From positions 1 through 38,650 of the IMG/VR virus record IMGVR_UViG_3300044911_002571: a DNA stretch of 38,650 nt; one strand, given 5' to 3'. Below, piece after piece: positions 6,839 through 15,820 of the stretch. Source of the DNA: a virus. The translations under genes and the position numbers were made by a program. The notes under the pieces are model-generated. The model saw only the letters and a program-made list of their open reading frames with translations, was not told the DNA's origin and made no database searches. The first letter of the stretch is position 1. Each line of letters opens with the position of its first letter.

Positions 6839-9609
6839 GGTGTGAACCTGTACGGTGCGCGGGTGGTGCTCGACGTGTGCACGCGCATGTCGTCGCGCGC
6901 GAGGAAGGCATACGACTGGAGCTGCCCGGTCGCGATGCCGCTCGTGTCAGACGGCGAGAAGCACAGATTCCACGTGCTCGATCCAGGTGTCCAGCTCGCG
7001 TCGAGCTCAAGGCCGACGTTGTTGCCGCTCACGCTCGTCACAGTGCCAGTGCGCACCGTCGGCGACTCGACGTCGTACTGGTACAGGCGCACCTTGTAGC
7101 CGACCGCGAAGAAGCTCGCGTCAGCGACGCTGCCGCCAGGCCCGTATTCGTCAGCGTCGAGCGTGACTGTCCACGTCGTGCCCGAGCCACTCTGCGAGGT
7201 GACGCGACCCGTGGGCGCGTAGCCGGCGAGCGTCAGGCCATCAAAGAGCAGCGTGAGCTCCACGCACGGCTCGGCGAAGCGCCACGACCGCCCGATGACG
7301 GTAGAGCGCAGCGACACGATGCCGCCGCCCGCGCCGTCGATCTGGCGCTGCCGGTCGTATGGCAGTTGCGGGATGGTCGCGAAGACGCAGTCGCCGATCA
7401 GCGCGTCGTAGAAGGGGAGCGTCACGGGCACGCGCGCGGAGAACCGAATACGCGACCACAGCGACACCTTGCCGTAGCAGTGTCCGATCAGCTCCTCGGG
7501 GGACGGCTCTGCGCCCGCAGGGCGGCTCTTCGGCGCGATGGACAGCGCGAGGTACTGCCGTTGTGCCGCGAGGGCACCGAGGGCCACCACGCGCACTGGC
7601 TCACCCTTGTGCTCGTCTTCGATCGAGTCGTAGTTCTGCGAGACCTCGAGCCCCGAGAGCATGCCGTCGGGCTCGACGACGAGATCGCCGAAGCCATCGG
7701 ACGTGATGATGTCTTCGGTGCCGAGCGCGTGGTCAGCGGTGAGGCGCGGCACAAGCGGACGGATCGTGATCGCGCCCGTGACGGTCGTGGCGAGGTACGC
7801 GCCGAGGAGCCGCAGCTCGTGCTTCACGACGTCGGCGAAGCTGACGTTCGTCGCCCACGCATACCGCCTGTAGAGCAGCCATGAGCGCCCGCCCGCGGCC
7901 TCCTCGACGGCGGCGTTGATCGTCGCCTCGCCGTCGAGGTCAGTGGTCAGCAGGAAAGGCACGGTGCCCGCATTCGCGAGGCTCGGCGCGAGTCCGGCGA
8001 GCGTGCGGAGCATCTGGCCGACGTGGCCGGTGCCGAGGTCGCGAACGAGCGTGACGGTTGGAAGCGATGCCGGCGTGACGATGGTGAGACCGAAGATGCT
8101 CGCGCCCGTCAGCGACAGCGTGAGCGCCTCGCCGCTGAGCGCGCGCATCGAGTCGGGGTCCCACGTGACAGCGCCAGTGCCGGCGTCTACCGCTGTGACC
8201 GTGGCCTCCCACGCGTAACCAAAGCCGTCCTCAGTGATGACGTCCTGCGTGACGCGGATCGTGTCTCCAGCGGCGACGCCAGCCGATCGGCCGATGTACA
8301 GCCGATGCCACGGGTAGGTCGCGATGTCGGCGGCCGTGCCGGGCACGGTGCCGACTGGAGCATGGAGGCCACGCGGCACGCCGCGCAGACCTGCCGCAGC
8401 GGGTCGCCATCCAGCGTCAGTGAACGGGTATCCGGACCACGTGACGCGCATCTCCTCGCTCGCGCTCACGGAGTCTGCGTAAAGCGATCCGGGCGGCGTG
8501 CTTGGCGACTGCAACTGTCCGGAGAACCACCCGTCGATCACGCTCCCGCCCATGCAGGACACGTAGCGAGGGTCAGTCGATGCGATGCGAACGAAGAGCT
8601 CCCAGCCGTAACCGACCGGCCGCGCCTCGAACACGAGATCGCCCCATGACGCGACGGTGGCGTTGTCGTTAAGGGCAGTTGTGACCGCGTTGCAGAACGC
8701 GTCCTGCGTCTCCCATCGGCCAGAGAGCACGATGGTCGTGCCCGCGTCGACCTCCGAGCGCGTGGTGTTGTCCGCGCGTCGGAAGACAGAGAACCGGAAC
8801 GGGCTGTGTCCGGGGTAGTAGATCCCCGTGATGACACCGGCGCCCTCTTTCGGGCCGATGTCCGTGTCGAGCAGCGAGGTCAGCGGCGCGAGCGAGAGGC
8901 TCCACGTCGCGCCGTCGCTGAGCGTCGGAGCGGTCCCGACGATGCCGCGCGCGATGAGCGAGCCGCTGTCGTGCGCGTCGGTGCTCGGCGAGATGGCGTG
9001 GCCGTAGATCCACACGCGACGACGCCGGTAGGTGGGCGGCGCGTCGAACATCGCGCAGAGAAGCGTGGAGTCGCCGGTCAGCGTCGAGGTTGCGACGTAG
9101 TGGCTCTGAGCGGTCGTGCGCCACACGCCGCGCGTCACCGTGATCGCGGTCGCGCTGTCGATGGAGTCGACGCGCACGGCCTCGGTGTCGACGTGATAGA
9201 CCTCTCCGGCCGTCAGACCAGCGGTGCTGCGCAGCGTCCACGACGTCGCGCTCGCGTCGACAGTGGCCGCGAGGTACGCGACGTCTTGCGGGACACGCGA
9301 GAACACAGACGAGGCTGCGCGGAGGTTCCACGCGATGCTGTCGTCCGTGTCCTCGATCGTGATGCTGCCGAGGCTCGCGCGGTAGTCCGCGCCAGGCAGG
9401 TACACGCTCTCCTGAAAGCTCAGCCCGTCACGTCGCAGGCCGCCCACGCGGCGCACGCCCTCGACGTCATAGCCGTCCTCGGTCGCACCGCTGCCGAGCA
9501 GCTCAGCCATCTCGTGCGACGAGCAGAACTCGAGCGGGCACCCCTCGACGGCCACGCGCAGATCGAACGCGCCGCCGCCGAGGTCGAGCACCTGCGTGAC
9601 GAACGACAT
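6835..9609 (-). CDS. Large baseplate hub / tail-associated protein
   Basis: 924 residues, ATG start placed directly after the stop of the upstream gene. It is the largest product in the window and occupies the third position after the tape measure gene, where siphophages encode the tail hub (Tal, lambda gpJ-like). The sequence is multi-domain and beta-rich: repeated VDSIDSATAITVTRG / VTAVDAGTGAVTWDP patterns, a helical segment NVSFADVVKHELRLL, and a C-terminal carbohydrate-module-like end (GTVTSVSGNNVGLELD). I do not see peptidase or lysozyme motifs. The hub assignment rests on size and gene order. Confidence 0.7.
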   Translation of the reverse strand: MSFVTQVLDLGGGAFDLRVAVEGCPLEFCSSHEMAELLGSGATEDGYDVEGVRRVGGLRRDGLSFQESVYLPGADYRASLGSITIEDTDDSIAWNLRAASSVFSRVPQDVAYLAATVDASATSWTLRSTAGLTAGEVYHVDTEAVRVDSIDSATAITVTRGVWRTTAQSHYVATSTLTGDSTLLCAMFDAPPTYRRRRVWIYGHAISPSTDAHDSGSLIARGIVGTAPTLSDGATWSLSLAPLTSLLDTDIGPKEGAGVITGIYYPGHSPFRFSVFRRADNTTRSEVDAGTTIVLSGRWETQDAFCNAVTTALNDNATVASWGDLVFEARPVGYGWELFVRIASTDPRYVSCMGGSVIDGWFSGQLQSPSTPPGSLYADSVSASEEMRVTWSGYPFTDAGWRPAAAGLRGVPRGLHAPVGTVPGTAADIATYPWHRLYIGRSAGVAAGDTIRVTQDVITEDGFGYAWEATVTAVDAGTGAVTWDPDSMRALSGEALTLSLTGASIFGLTIVTPASLPTVTLVRDLGTGHVGQMLRTLAGLAPSLANAGTVPFLLTTDLDGEATINAAVEEAAGGRSWLLYRRYAWATNVSFADVVKHELRLLGAYLATTVTGAITIRPLVPRLTADHALGTEDIITSDGFGDLVVEPDGMLSGLEVSQNYDSIEDEHKGEPVRVVALGALAAQRQYLALSIAPKSRPAGAEPSPEELIGHCYGKVSLWSRIRFSARVPVTLPFYDALIGDCVFATIPQLPYDRQRQIDGAGGGIVSLRSTVIGRSWRFAEPCVELTLLFDGLTLAGYAPTGRVTSQSGSGTTWTVTLDADEYGPGGSVADASFFAVGYKVRLYQYDVESPTVRTGTVTSVSGNNVGLELDASWTPGSSTWNLCFSPSDTSGIATGQLQSYAFLARDDMRVHTSSTTRAPYRFTP

Positions 9610-10362
9610 TCAGAGGCTCCCGAGGCGCACCGCATCGACACGCACGCGCCACGCGAAGTCGGCGTCACGGTACTGACGCTCGTGCGTCGAGTCGTCCCAG
9701 TCGGGCGTGCGCAGTTGCCAGACGCCAGCGGGCTCAGGGTCGCCGGCCTCGGGCGTGAGGCTCACGAGCTCCTGTGTCGGGCCTGCGTGCTCCCACAGAT
9801 GCTGCCACGTCCACGGCACGGCCGACGTGGCTGCGTAGGAGTGCACGGCTGCAACGGGCTCGTGCTGGTGCTCCCACTGCGCCGTGACGACTGCGCGCGT
9901 CGGGCGCGCAACGTATCCGCGGCCGTCGTCAGCCTCCTTGCGCATCGAGCGCTGAGCGTGACGAAGACCCGTGTACGCGCTGCGCGCATCGAGGCGCGGC
10001 ACGATCACGTAGTAGGGCCGCACGTCGCTCGCGTGCGAGGTTGCGGTCGCGCCCGTCGAGCGCCCGAGGATGCGCCTCATGAGCGTCCCCGCGCTCGAGC
10101 CGGGAAACGCGATGGTGAAGCTGCCGCCGCCGTTGCTGAGCGTGTACGCGTGCGTGGTCGTCGAGTAGCTGACGGTGGCGCTCGCGAAGCCAGCGGTGAC
10201 GAGCGCGGCCTGGAGCGCCGCCGCGAACGCCGTGCACGTCGAGTCGACAGACGCGAACGAGACGTGTGCGTAGTGGCCGCTCGCGATGCTCACGGGCGTG
10301 CCGCCCCACGTGATCGTCGCGGTGCCGACGCGCTCGTGACGCCAGGCCGAGAGGAGGTACAT
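9610..10362 (-). CDS. Distal tail (Dit-like) protein by position
   Basis: 250 residues, ATG start, abutting the next gene with no gap. It follows the tape measure gene immediately and precedes the large hub-like gene, the place of the distal tail protein in siphophages. The sequence has an N-terminal beta region (ATITWGGTPVSIASGHYAHV) and a middle part with SYSTTTHAYTLSNGGGSF; the C-terminal half is rich in Trp and His (WTWQHLWEHAG). No direct family signature was recognised, so the role is positional inference. Confidence 0.6.
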   Translation of the reverse strand: MYLLSAWRHERVGTATITWGGTPVSIASGHYAHVSFASVDSTCTAFAAALQAALVTAGFASATVSYSTTTHAYTLSNGGGSFTIAFPGSSAGTLMRRILGRSTGATATSHASDVRPYYVIVPRLDARSAYTGLRHAQRSMRKEADDGRGYVARPTRAVVTAQWEHQHEPVAAVHSYAATSAVPWTWQHLWEHAGPTQELVSLTPEAGDPEPAGVWQLRTPDWDDSTHERQYRDADFAWRVRVDAVRLGSL

Positions 10363-10363
10363 G

Positions 10364-12052
10364 TCAGCCTCCGATCAGCGAGGGATCGACGCGGAAGCCC
10401 TCGCGGGCCGACTCGTTGAGCGCGTCGACCACGCCTGCGTACATGTCGCGGCGCGTGACGAAGCCACCGGGGTAGACGTTGATTGTGACGGGCTGCGACG
10501 GTGCCGCGGTCGTGCTCGCGTCAGTGGGCGTGACGCTCTGAGACGCGCCCGCGCCGCTCGCGTCCTTGCCGCCGCCACCGAACGCACCGATCGCGCCGCC
10601 GACAGCGCCAGCGGCGACGCCGACAGCGCCCCACGCAGCGGCCGCAGCGAAGTGCAACGCGGCCGTGTCGTACTTGTAGCTAGCGAGGTCGGCGATGCCG
10701 CGCGCGGTCTCCGTGACAGCTTGCACGATCGACTCGATGACGAGCGCCTTGAGGACGCCCTTCACCATGTCCTCGGCGGCCTCAACAAAGCTCTTCGATC
10801 CGTCGAGCCACGCGCCGAGCGCGGACTCGAAAGCGCCAACCATCGTGCCGCCGACGACGTCCGCGATCTCGTTGCCGACCGACGTCATGCCGACGCGCAT
10901 CAGCTCGGACTGCGAGAGCATCGCCTGGCCCGCGCGCTGCTGCGCCTCGCGTGCGTCGCGCCACGCCTCGATCACGTCGTCGATGGAGCCGCGCCACGAG
11001 TCGTTGAAGGTGGCGGATGCCTCGCGCGCTGCGTCTGCGAGCTCGCGCTGCTGCTCGATGGCCTGCCGCTGCATCTCGGCCATCTCACGAGCGCGTTCCT
11101 TCTCGGCTTCGAAACGCTCCTCCGCCTTCTCGGCGTAGGCGTCCGTGCCGAGGCCTGCCGCGAAGGTCAACGCGTCCGCGCCGCCCGCGTCTGCGTCGGC
11201 GATCATCTGTCGCAGTGCCGCGCCGTTGTCGGAGCGGAACGTGTCGCGCTCGGGGCGAGCGCCACCGCGACTCCGCCCACCCTCGTCGCCCGTGTCTCCG
11301 GGCATGCGACCGGTGGCGATGAAGTCCGCCGCGTCGGCCTCCATGTCCTGCTGCGCCTGCGAAAGCGCGTCGCGCGCAGACGACAGACGCTGCTCGGTGA
11401 GAGCGCGTGCCTGGCCAACCGCCGTCAGCGCGCGGAGGTTCTGCTCGCTCGCCGCCATCGAAGAGAGGGCGCGCGCCGTCTCGTTGAGGTTCTGTAGCGT
11501 GCGCTCCTGGAGCGCGACCGCAGCCTGCTGCTCCTCGAGCGAACCGAGGCCCATCGCGAGCGTGTCTCGCTGCGATCGCTCGCGGTTCACGTTGCGGATC
11601 GACTCGAGCAGGCTGTCGTACGACGCTGCCTGCGTGTCGATCGTGACAGTCAACTCGGACGTGACGTCGGCCGCAGCAGCGGCGATCAGGCGGTACGCGG
11701 TGAGCCCGAGCGTGGCCGCGCCGAGCGCCACACCAAGCGGTCCCATCGCGCCCGACAGCGCGCCGACAGCGCCGCCGAGCTGAGAAATCGCCGCACTCGC
11801 GGTGCGGCCAAGTGGCGAGAACTCTCCGAGCGAAGCTGCGAACGCGCCGAGTGCGGCCACGCTCTGACCGGTGCGCTGGCCGACCTGCTGCACGCTCGTG
11901 CCAAGCTGCGCGACCGCGCGCGCCGAGGTCTGCGCCGCTCGCGCGGTGGTCTGCGCAGCCGTGCGATTGGCCTCGGCAACGCGCCCAACGTCGCGGATCG
12001 AGCCCTCGACGTTGTTGACGCGCACGCCGAACTCGAGATCGAAGTCGCTCAT
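10364..12052 (-). CDS. Tail tape measure protein
   Basis: 562 residues, ATG start overlapping the chaperone frame by 4 nt. Signs of a tape measure: long alanine/glutamine-rich amphipathic helices (AAQTTARAAQTSARAVAQL, EKAEERFEAEKERAREMAE), an early hydrophobic region (LGGAVGALSGAMGPLGVAL), and a C-terminal hydrophobic glycine-rich segment (AAWGAVGVAAGAVGGAIGA). It lies downstream of tube and chaperone genes and upstream of Dit- and hub-like genes. The protein sets tail length; at the usual ~0.15 nm per residue it would specify a tail of roughly 80-90 nm, short for a siphovirus. Confidence 0.9.
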   Translation of the reverse strand: MSDFDLEFGVRVNNVEGSIRDVGRVAEANRTAAQTTARAAQTSARAVAQLGTSVQQVGQRTGQSVAALGAFAASLGEFSPLGRTASAAISQLGGAVGALSGAMGPLGVALGAATLGLTAYRLIAAAAADVTSELTVTIDTQAASYDSLLESIRNVNRERSQRDTLAMGLGSLEEQQAAVALQERTLQNLNETARALSSMAASEQNLRALTAVGQARALTEQRLSSARDALSQAQQDMEADAADFIATGRMPGDTGDEGGRSRGGARPERDTFRSDNGAALRQMIADADAGGADALTFAAGLGTDAYAEKAEERFEAEKERAREMAEMQRQAIEQQRELADAAREASATFNDSWRGSIDDVIEAWRDAREAQQRAGQAMLSQSELMRVGMTSVGNEIADVVGGTMVGAFESALGAWLDGSKSFVEAAEDMVKGVLKALVIESIVQAVTETARGIADLASYKYDTAALHFAAAAAWGAVGVAAGAVGGAIGAFGGGGKDASGAGASQSVTPTDASTTAAPSQPVTINVYPGGFVTRRDMYAGVVDALNESAREGFRVDPSLIGG

Positions 12053-12488
12053 GGTCGGCCTCGTCCCTTCTTCGCTGCACGCTCGCTGAGTTGCTTCTGG
12101 CGCTCTTGCTCGCGCTTCTTGCGGTCCTCGCCCATGTCGTGAGCGCGGATCGCGTTGAGCGCGGCGTCGTAGACCTCGAGCCCGCGGATCAGCGCGACGG
12201 GCGGGTCATTGCCCCACACGAGATGGAGCGATCGTTCTTTCCAGTGGCGGTAGGCGCGCAGCACCTCGCCGATGAACGGATCCTCGTACGCGCGCCACGG
12301 GCACCCGTCGTACCGCTGGCCGGTGATGGTCTCGACGTTCCGCGCGACCTGCTCTGCCGCGTCCTCGCGCGAGAGCACGCGCAGCCTGCGCACCTTGCCG
12401 TCGCAGTCGCACTGATGGCTGTCGCGCAGCGCGCGCGCCGCTTCGTGCACGCCACGCGCGGCGGGGAGGGCCTTCAGGTGGAGGAGGT
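12049..12488 (-). CDS. Second tail assembly chaperone frame (GT-like extension)
   Basis: This frame is open well upstream of the preceding gene's stop and ends 4 nt inside the tape measure gene. Its protein-like part begins around 12488 (KDLLHLKALPAARGVHEA) and continues with a Cys pair (CDCDG), CPWRAYEDPFIGEVLRAY and a very basic tail. If translated alone, the first good start is GTG 12448-12450; a CTG at 12475-12477 overlaps the upstream stop. It lies in the -1 frame relative to the upstream chaperone, immediately before the tape measure gene, exactly as lambda T relates to G. I therefore think it is mainly made as a frameshifted extension. Confidence 0.65.
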
Positions 12489-13025
12489 CTTTGCCTGCGC
12501 GCTCAACGCCTGCTCCGCACGGAGGCGGGCCTCCATCGACGTGAGCTCGTCCAGCGATGACTGCGGCACCGTGTAGGGCACGGAGCCGCCCGCGGCTTTT
12601 CCCCGCAGCGTCCGCTCGTAGATGACCGTCCCGATCTCGTAGATGGCGGCGCGGCCGAACGTCTCTTGGATGGCCTCGAGCTCCGAGTCGCTCCACGCGC
12701 ACTGGTCGCGGCCGTTCATGCGCATCGTCGGACGCAGGCACGCGCCCACACGCGGGCCCATCTCGTCAGCGTCGCGGATCTCGATGCAGCCGAGCCAGAA
12801 CGAGCGCACGACCATCTCACTCGCGTTCGCGCTGCGCTCGACCGCGCCGCAGTCGACGTTGCCCAGCGGGCGCACGACGAACCGCACCGCGCGCTGTCCG
12901 GGCAGCTCACGGATCTTGAGCGGATCGCGGGTCTGCGCGTAGTCGCGCCGCTCGCTCGGAGAGAGCGCGAGCGCGGGGTCAGTCGCGCGCACGACCTCGA
13001 TCGTACGCACCAGCGGATCTGCCAT
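12474..13025 (-). CDS. Tail assembly chaperone (lambda gpG-like position)
   Basis: 183 residues. It has a strong ribosome-binding site (AGGAGGT, 5 nt before ATG 13023-13025), fitting an abundant protein. It follows the tail tube gene and precedes the tape measure gene, the fixed place of the chaperone in long-tailed phages. The sequence has SPSERRDYAQTRDPLKIREL, a mid-part with KWRDQ-type acidic/aromatic residues (NGRDQCAWSDSELEAIQE) and a helical C-terminus (SSLDELTSMEARLRAEQ). Five codons before the stop is a GGCAAAG sequence at which a -1 shift would join the next frame. The family assignment is by position. Confidence 0.7.
   Translation of the reverse strand: MADPLVRTIEVVRATDPALALSPSERRDYAQTRDPLKIRELPGQRAVRFVVRPLGNVDCGAVERSANASEMVVRSFWLGCIEIRDADEMGPRVGACLRPTMRMNGRDQCAWSDSELEAIQETFGRAAIYEIGTVIYERTLRGKAAGGSVPYTVPQSSLDELTSMEARLRAEQALSAQAKTSST
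12489..12495 (-). promoter_or_regulatory. Candidate -1 ribosomal frameshift site GGCAAAG
   Basis: In the chaperone frame the heptamer reads G GCA AAG and lies five codons before the TGA, the same spacing logic as lambda's G GGA AAG. The A-site codon AAG can re-pair as AAA after a -1 slip, but the P-site GCA to GGC pairing is poor, so the site is non-canonical. A perfect GGGAAAA heptamer exists further upstream (12597-12603). Confidence 0.4.
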
Positions 13026-13049
13026 GTCCCACCTCCTCGAATCTTTGCG

Positions 13050-14300
13050 TCAGGAGAACGACAGCCGGAACGGAGCGCGGCGGAATGCCGTGCTCTGACT
13101 CGTCTTGTTTTCGTCCTCGAGCACGCGGCACGTGATCGTCATGCCGCGACGGCCACCCGCGTCGGCCTCGGCGACATCCGTGATCTGCACGGTGCCGCAT
13201 TCGATGGCGCGGAAGTCGCCGGCCGCTCCACCGCAGAACGCCGCGAGCTGGTACTTCGTCCGGTTGTCGCGCGCCGTGCGGTACGTCTTCGCAGTCGTCG
13301 ACTCGATCGGCATCGTGAACTGGACCTGGGGCGCGTCGCCGCGCTCGCGCCACATCTGCCGGATGCCCTGCGTCCCGTGCGGGCTCGCGATCGGCGTGTG
13401 GCTGATGTTGGGCGTGAAGGTGAACGACGTGAAATCGATCAACGTGCGGGTCGTGCTCGCGATGGGACCGAACAGCAGGCCGCCCTTGACGAACGCGCTC
13501 GGCTCGCCGCCATCGTACGTCGCCTCAGCGATCGCGCTGCCGCCCTGCGGCGTCGCGATGGTGTCGTCGTGGTAGTCGACCGCGCCCTGTAGCGATGCGG
13601 TCCACTGCGGCAGATCGCCGAGCGCCATCGTCACGCCGAACGACGTCGCCTGCATGCCGCAGAGAAGGAAGATGTGCTCGCGGTTGACCGCGGCCTCCCA
13701 CAGCACCTGGAGCGACGTCTGCGCGACGCTCGGCTCCTCGGGCCACACGTGGAGGCTGTTGAGGACCACCGCGAGCGGCGTGGGCGCGGCGCTGAACTCC
13801 CACGCGAAGGTGAGCGCATCGGTGGACACCGTCTTGACCACGTTCCACTGGTACGTGCCGCCGATGTCGACCCACACGTGGCCACCAGGCGTGAAGCGCG
13901 AGCCGTGACCCGACGCGACCGTGAATCCCGTGGCGCTCGGCGAGGGAGATGCCGCGACCGTCGAGCCAGCGCCGGGCGACGTGTAGCCGCCGAGGATGCT
14001 CTCGAGGACCTTGGCCTGCGCGGTCTTGGTGATGGACGCTGCCGCGTTGATCGTCTGGCCGGAGCCGACGAAGTAGCTCGCGAGCTCGTACGCGGGGCGA
14101 TCGAAGCCGAGCACGCTCAGGCGTCGCTGCCAGTACCGCTGCACCACCGAACTGTCCTCAAGCATCTGCTGCCCGAAGCCCGGCGTCGCCTCCATCGTCC
14201 GAATGTCGAAGAGATCGCCGATCGTGCCGGTCATGTCGGCCGCGTACGTGCTCTCCACGCCGATACGGACGCGAGCGATGCCCGGAGTCATGAAGGTCAT
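13050..14300 (-). CDS. Major tail tube protein
   Basis: 416 residues, ATG start. The N-terminus (TPGIARVRIGVESTYAAD) and the repeated references to a tube-like beta pattern (GGHVWVDIGGTYQWNVV, VQFTMPIESTTAKTYRTA) match phage tube proteins, which usually begin with a short helix-poor segment followed by ESTYG-type motifs. It is encoded directly upstream of the chaperone pair and downstream of tail completion genes. Its length exceeds that of many tube proteins (often 150-350 residues), suggesting an added surface domain around residues 105-200. Confidence 0.75.
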   Translation of the reverse strand: MTFMTPGIARVRIGVESTYAADMTGTIGDLFDIRTMEATPGFGQQMLEDSSVVQRYWQRRLSVLGFDRPAYELASYFVGSGQTINAAASITKTAQAKVLESILGGYTSPGAGSTVAASPSPSATGFTVASGHGSRFTPGGHVWVDIGGTYQWNVVKTVSTDALTFAWEFSAAPTPLAVVLNSLHVWPEEPSVAQTSLQVLWEAAVNREHIFLLCGMQATSFGVTMALGDLPQWTASLQGAVDYHDDTIATPQGGSAIAEATYDGGEPSAFVKGGLLFGPIASTTRTLIDFTSFTFTPNISHTPIASPHGTQGIRQMWRERGDAPQVQFTMPIESTTAKTYRTARDNRTKYQLAAFCGGAAGDFRAIECGTVQITDVAEADAGGRRGMTITCRVLEDENKTSQSTAFRRAPFRLSFS

Positions 14301-14304
14301 GCGG

Positions 14305-14835
14305 TCACTCCATCCGTAGAGTCAGAGAGATCGGGAACTGGTCGACGCAAGCGATGAAGCCGCGCTGCTCTGCGCGCGTCGGTCCGATGACTCGGTGCCC
14401 GATCGACGTGAGCGCGCCACCGTCGATGCCGGTCTCCTCGCCAGCCATCGTGAGCGTCAGAGCTCCAGGCCAGCACAGGGCCGCTCGCACGAGGTGCGAG
14501 TCGTCGGTCGCTGTCACGTACGCGCGCTCCGACTCGGCCGAGAAGAGGTCGTTGCCTGCGCGGTAGCGCCGCACGATCTCGCAGATGCCGGAGTATCGAA
14601 GTCGGTCGCCGGGAGCGACCTCGGGCTGCGGTGCAGCGGAGAGGTCGCGAAGGTAGACGAAGCAGGCGCGTCCGAGCTTGATCGCCTCGGCCTCGTTGCC
14701 CGCCTCGCCGCGCTGTGCAGCGGGGGCGCGCTTGAAGAGCCGGTCCTCGGCAAGCGCGCGCGTGCGTCCGGTGACCAGCGTGAGCGACTCGTAGATCGCC
14801 TCGAGCGCTGGTCGCGTGGACGTCGGGAAGGTCAT
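14305..14835 (-). CDS. Tail terminator / minor tail protein by position
   Basis: 176 residues from ATG 14833-14835, overlapping the upstream TGA by 4 nt. The sequence starts FPTSTRPALEAIYESL and ends with a beta strand (ACVDQFPISLTLRME). The segment RAALCWPGALTLTMAGEE in the middle is typical of a small alpha/beta fold. It lies between the gpG-like tail completion gene and the tail tube gene, where siphophages encode the tail terminator. No catalytic motif. Assigned by context. Confidence 0.6.
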   Translation of the reverse strand: MTFPTSTRPALEAIYESLTLVTGRTRALAEDRLFKRAPAAQRGEAGNEAEAIKLGRACFVYLRDLSAAPQPEVAPGDRLRYSGICEIVRRYRAGNDLFSAESERAYVTATDDSHLVRAALCWPGALTLTMAGEETGIDGGALTSIGHRVIGPTRAEQRGFIACVDQFPISLTLRME

Positions 14836-15326
14836 CGCTGGCCCCTCCGTGCCCTGTAGCGGGCGAGTGCGGCTCGCACGGACTCGGCGATGGTGGCGCG
14901 CACCTCGGCGACGAGCGCCGCGCTTGGCGGGCCGCCAGGCCCGACGGGGAGCATGGGACGCGCAGGGATGTTGCCGCGCCCGAACTGATGCGTTGCCGCG
15001 TACGCCGCGGCCGGACCGCCCGCGTGGATGCTCACGCGTCGCTGGTCGCGCTGGACGCGCGGCGCGAAGCTGTTCTTGAGCATCGCCGTGACGATGAGGA
15101 TCTTCGTGCCCGCGGTCTTGCGCGCGCGCGCGATGAGGGTCTTCTCCGACAGCGGTGTCCACGGCCGACCCTGCGGATCGGTCTGCGTCTCGAAACGCTG
15201 CGAGACTTCTTCGTGCAGCACTTCGCCGATGGGCGAGAGCGCGCCGTCGAGGCCCTCGAGAATCGCGGCCGTCAGGTCGCCGACGTCGCTGCCAGCCTGC
15301 GCGGGAGGGACGAGCTCAATGAGCAT
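14832..15326 (-). CDS. Virion morphogenesis protein (Mu gpG-like, tail completion)
   Basis: 164 residues from ATG 15324-15326. The pattern VSQRFETQTDPQGRPWTPLS, followed by ARARKTAGTKILIVTAMLKN and a late GGPAAAYAATHQFGRGNIPAR, is the signature of the phage virion morphogenesis family (Mu gpG, P2 gpS; Pfam Phage_tail_S). These proteins join head and tail or finish the tail. The neighbours (DUF1320 gene upstream, tail terminator downstream) match the Mu-like gene order. Confidence 0.9.
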   Translation of the reverse strand: MLIELVPPAQAGSDVGDLTAAILEGLDGALSPIGEVLHEEVSQRFETQTDPQGRPWTPLSEKTLIARARKTAGTKILIVTAMLKNSFAPRVQRDQRRVSIHAGGPAAAYAATHQFGRGNIPARPMLPVGPGGPPSAALVAEVRATIAESVRAALARYRARRGQR

Positions 15327-15339
15327 CGCGCACCTCCGC

Positions 15340-15813
15340 TCAGAACAGGCCCTCAGATCGACGCACGCCGCGCGAGTCGACGCCCGCGAACTGCGGTGCT
15401 TCGCCGGCCGCGACCATCGCCGCGATGCCGCTGTCCGCTGCCGCCTCGGTCGCACCAGGCACGGCGGCCTCGCCCGCACGAATGCGGCCGAGGAGACGTG
15501 TGTACTCAGCGAGGAACGCCTCGGCGTCGGCGCTGTTGGGCGCACCGCCGATGCGGAAGAGCCACGCCGCAGCGTAGTAGTCCGTCAGGTCGGAGATGAT
15601 GCCGGGCGTTGCCGGCGAGTCGGTCACCGCGGCGAAGGGAACCGAGTAGAGGCGCGCGAGGTCGGCGTCGACCGCATTCGCGGCGCGCTCGATCGCGTCA
15701 GCAAACACGCTCGTGTCCTCGATGCCGTCCTGGTCGACGTCGAGGAGCGCCACCATGCGCGCGGGCCGGACGAGGGCGTCGAGCCTCGCGCGCGTGGTGT
15801 ACGGGTGTGCCAT
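15340..15813 (-). CDS. DUF1320 (Mu gp36-like) head completion protein
   Basis: 157 residues, ATG start. The N-terminus YTTRARLDALVRPARMVALL, an acidic DVDQDGIED loop and the helix AIERAANAVDADLARLYSVP match the DUF1320/Mu gp36 family, which in Mu-like and related phages lies between the capsid gene and the virion morphogenesis gene. It probably acts at the head-tail connector. The C-terminal ~50 residues are alanine-rich and look variable. Confidence 0.85.
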   Translation of the reverse strand: MAHPYTTRARLDALVRPARMVALLDVDQDGIEDTSVFADAIERAANAVDADLARLYSVPFAAVTDSPATPGIISDLTDYYAAAWLFRIGGAPNSADAEAFLAEYTRLLGRIRAGEAAVPGATEAAADSGIAAMVAAGEAPQFAGVDSRGVRRSEGLF

Positions 15814-15820
15814 GTCGCGC

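Noticed and set aside
8806-10419. 537-codon open frame on the plus strand opposite the baseplate genes
   Set aside because: Arg/Ala-rich, no motifs, no ribosome-binding site; it arises from G+C-rich codon use. It serves as a control showing that antisense frame length alone proves nothing, so the endonuclease call rests on motifs and the GGAGGT site.
12489-12741. Independent start of the second chaperone frame at 12741
   Set aside because: The residues before ~12490 are Arg/Gly/Pro-rich shadow of the first chaperone gene.
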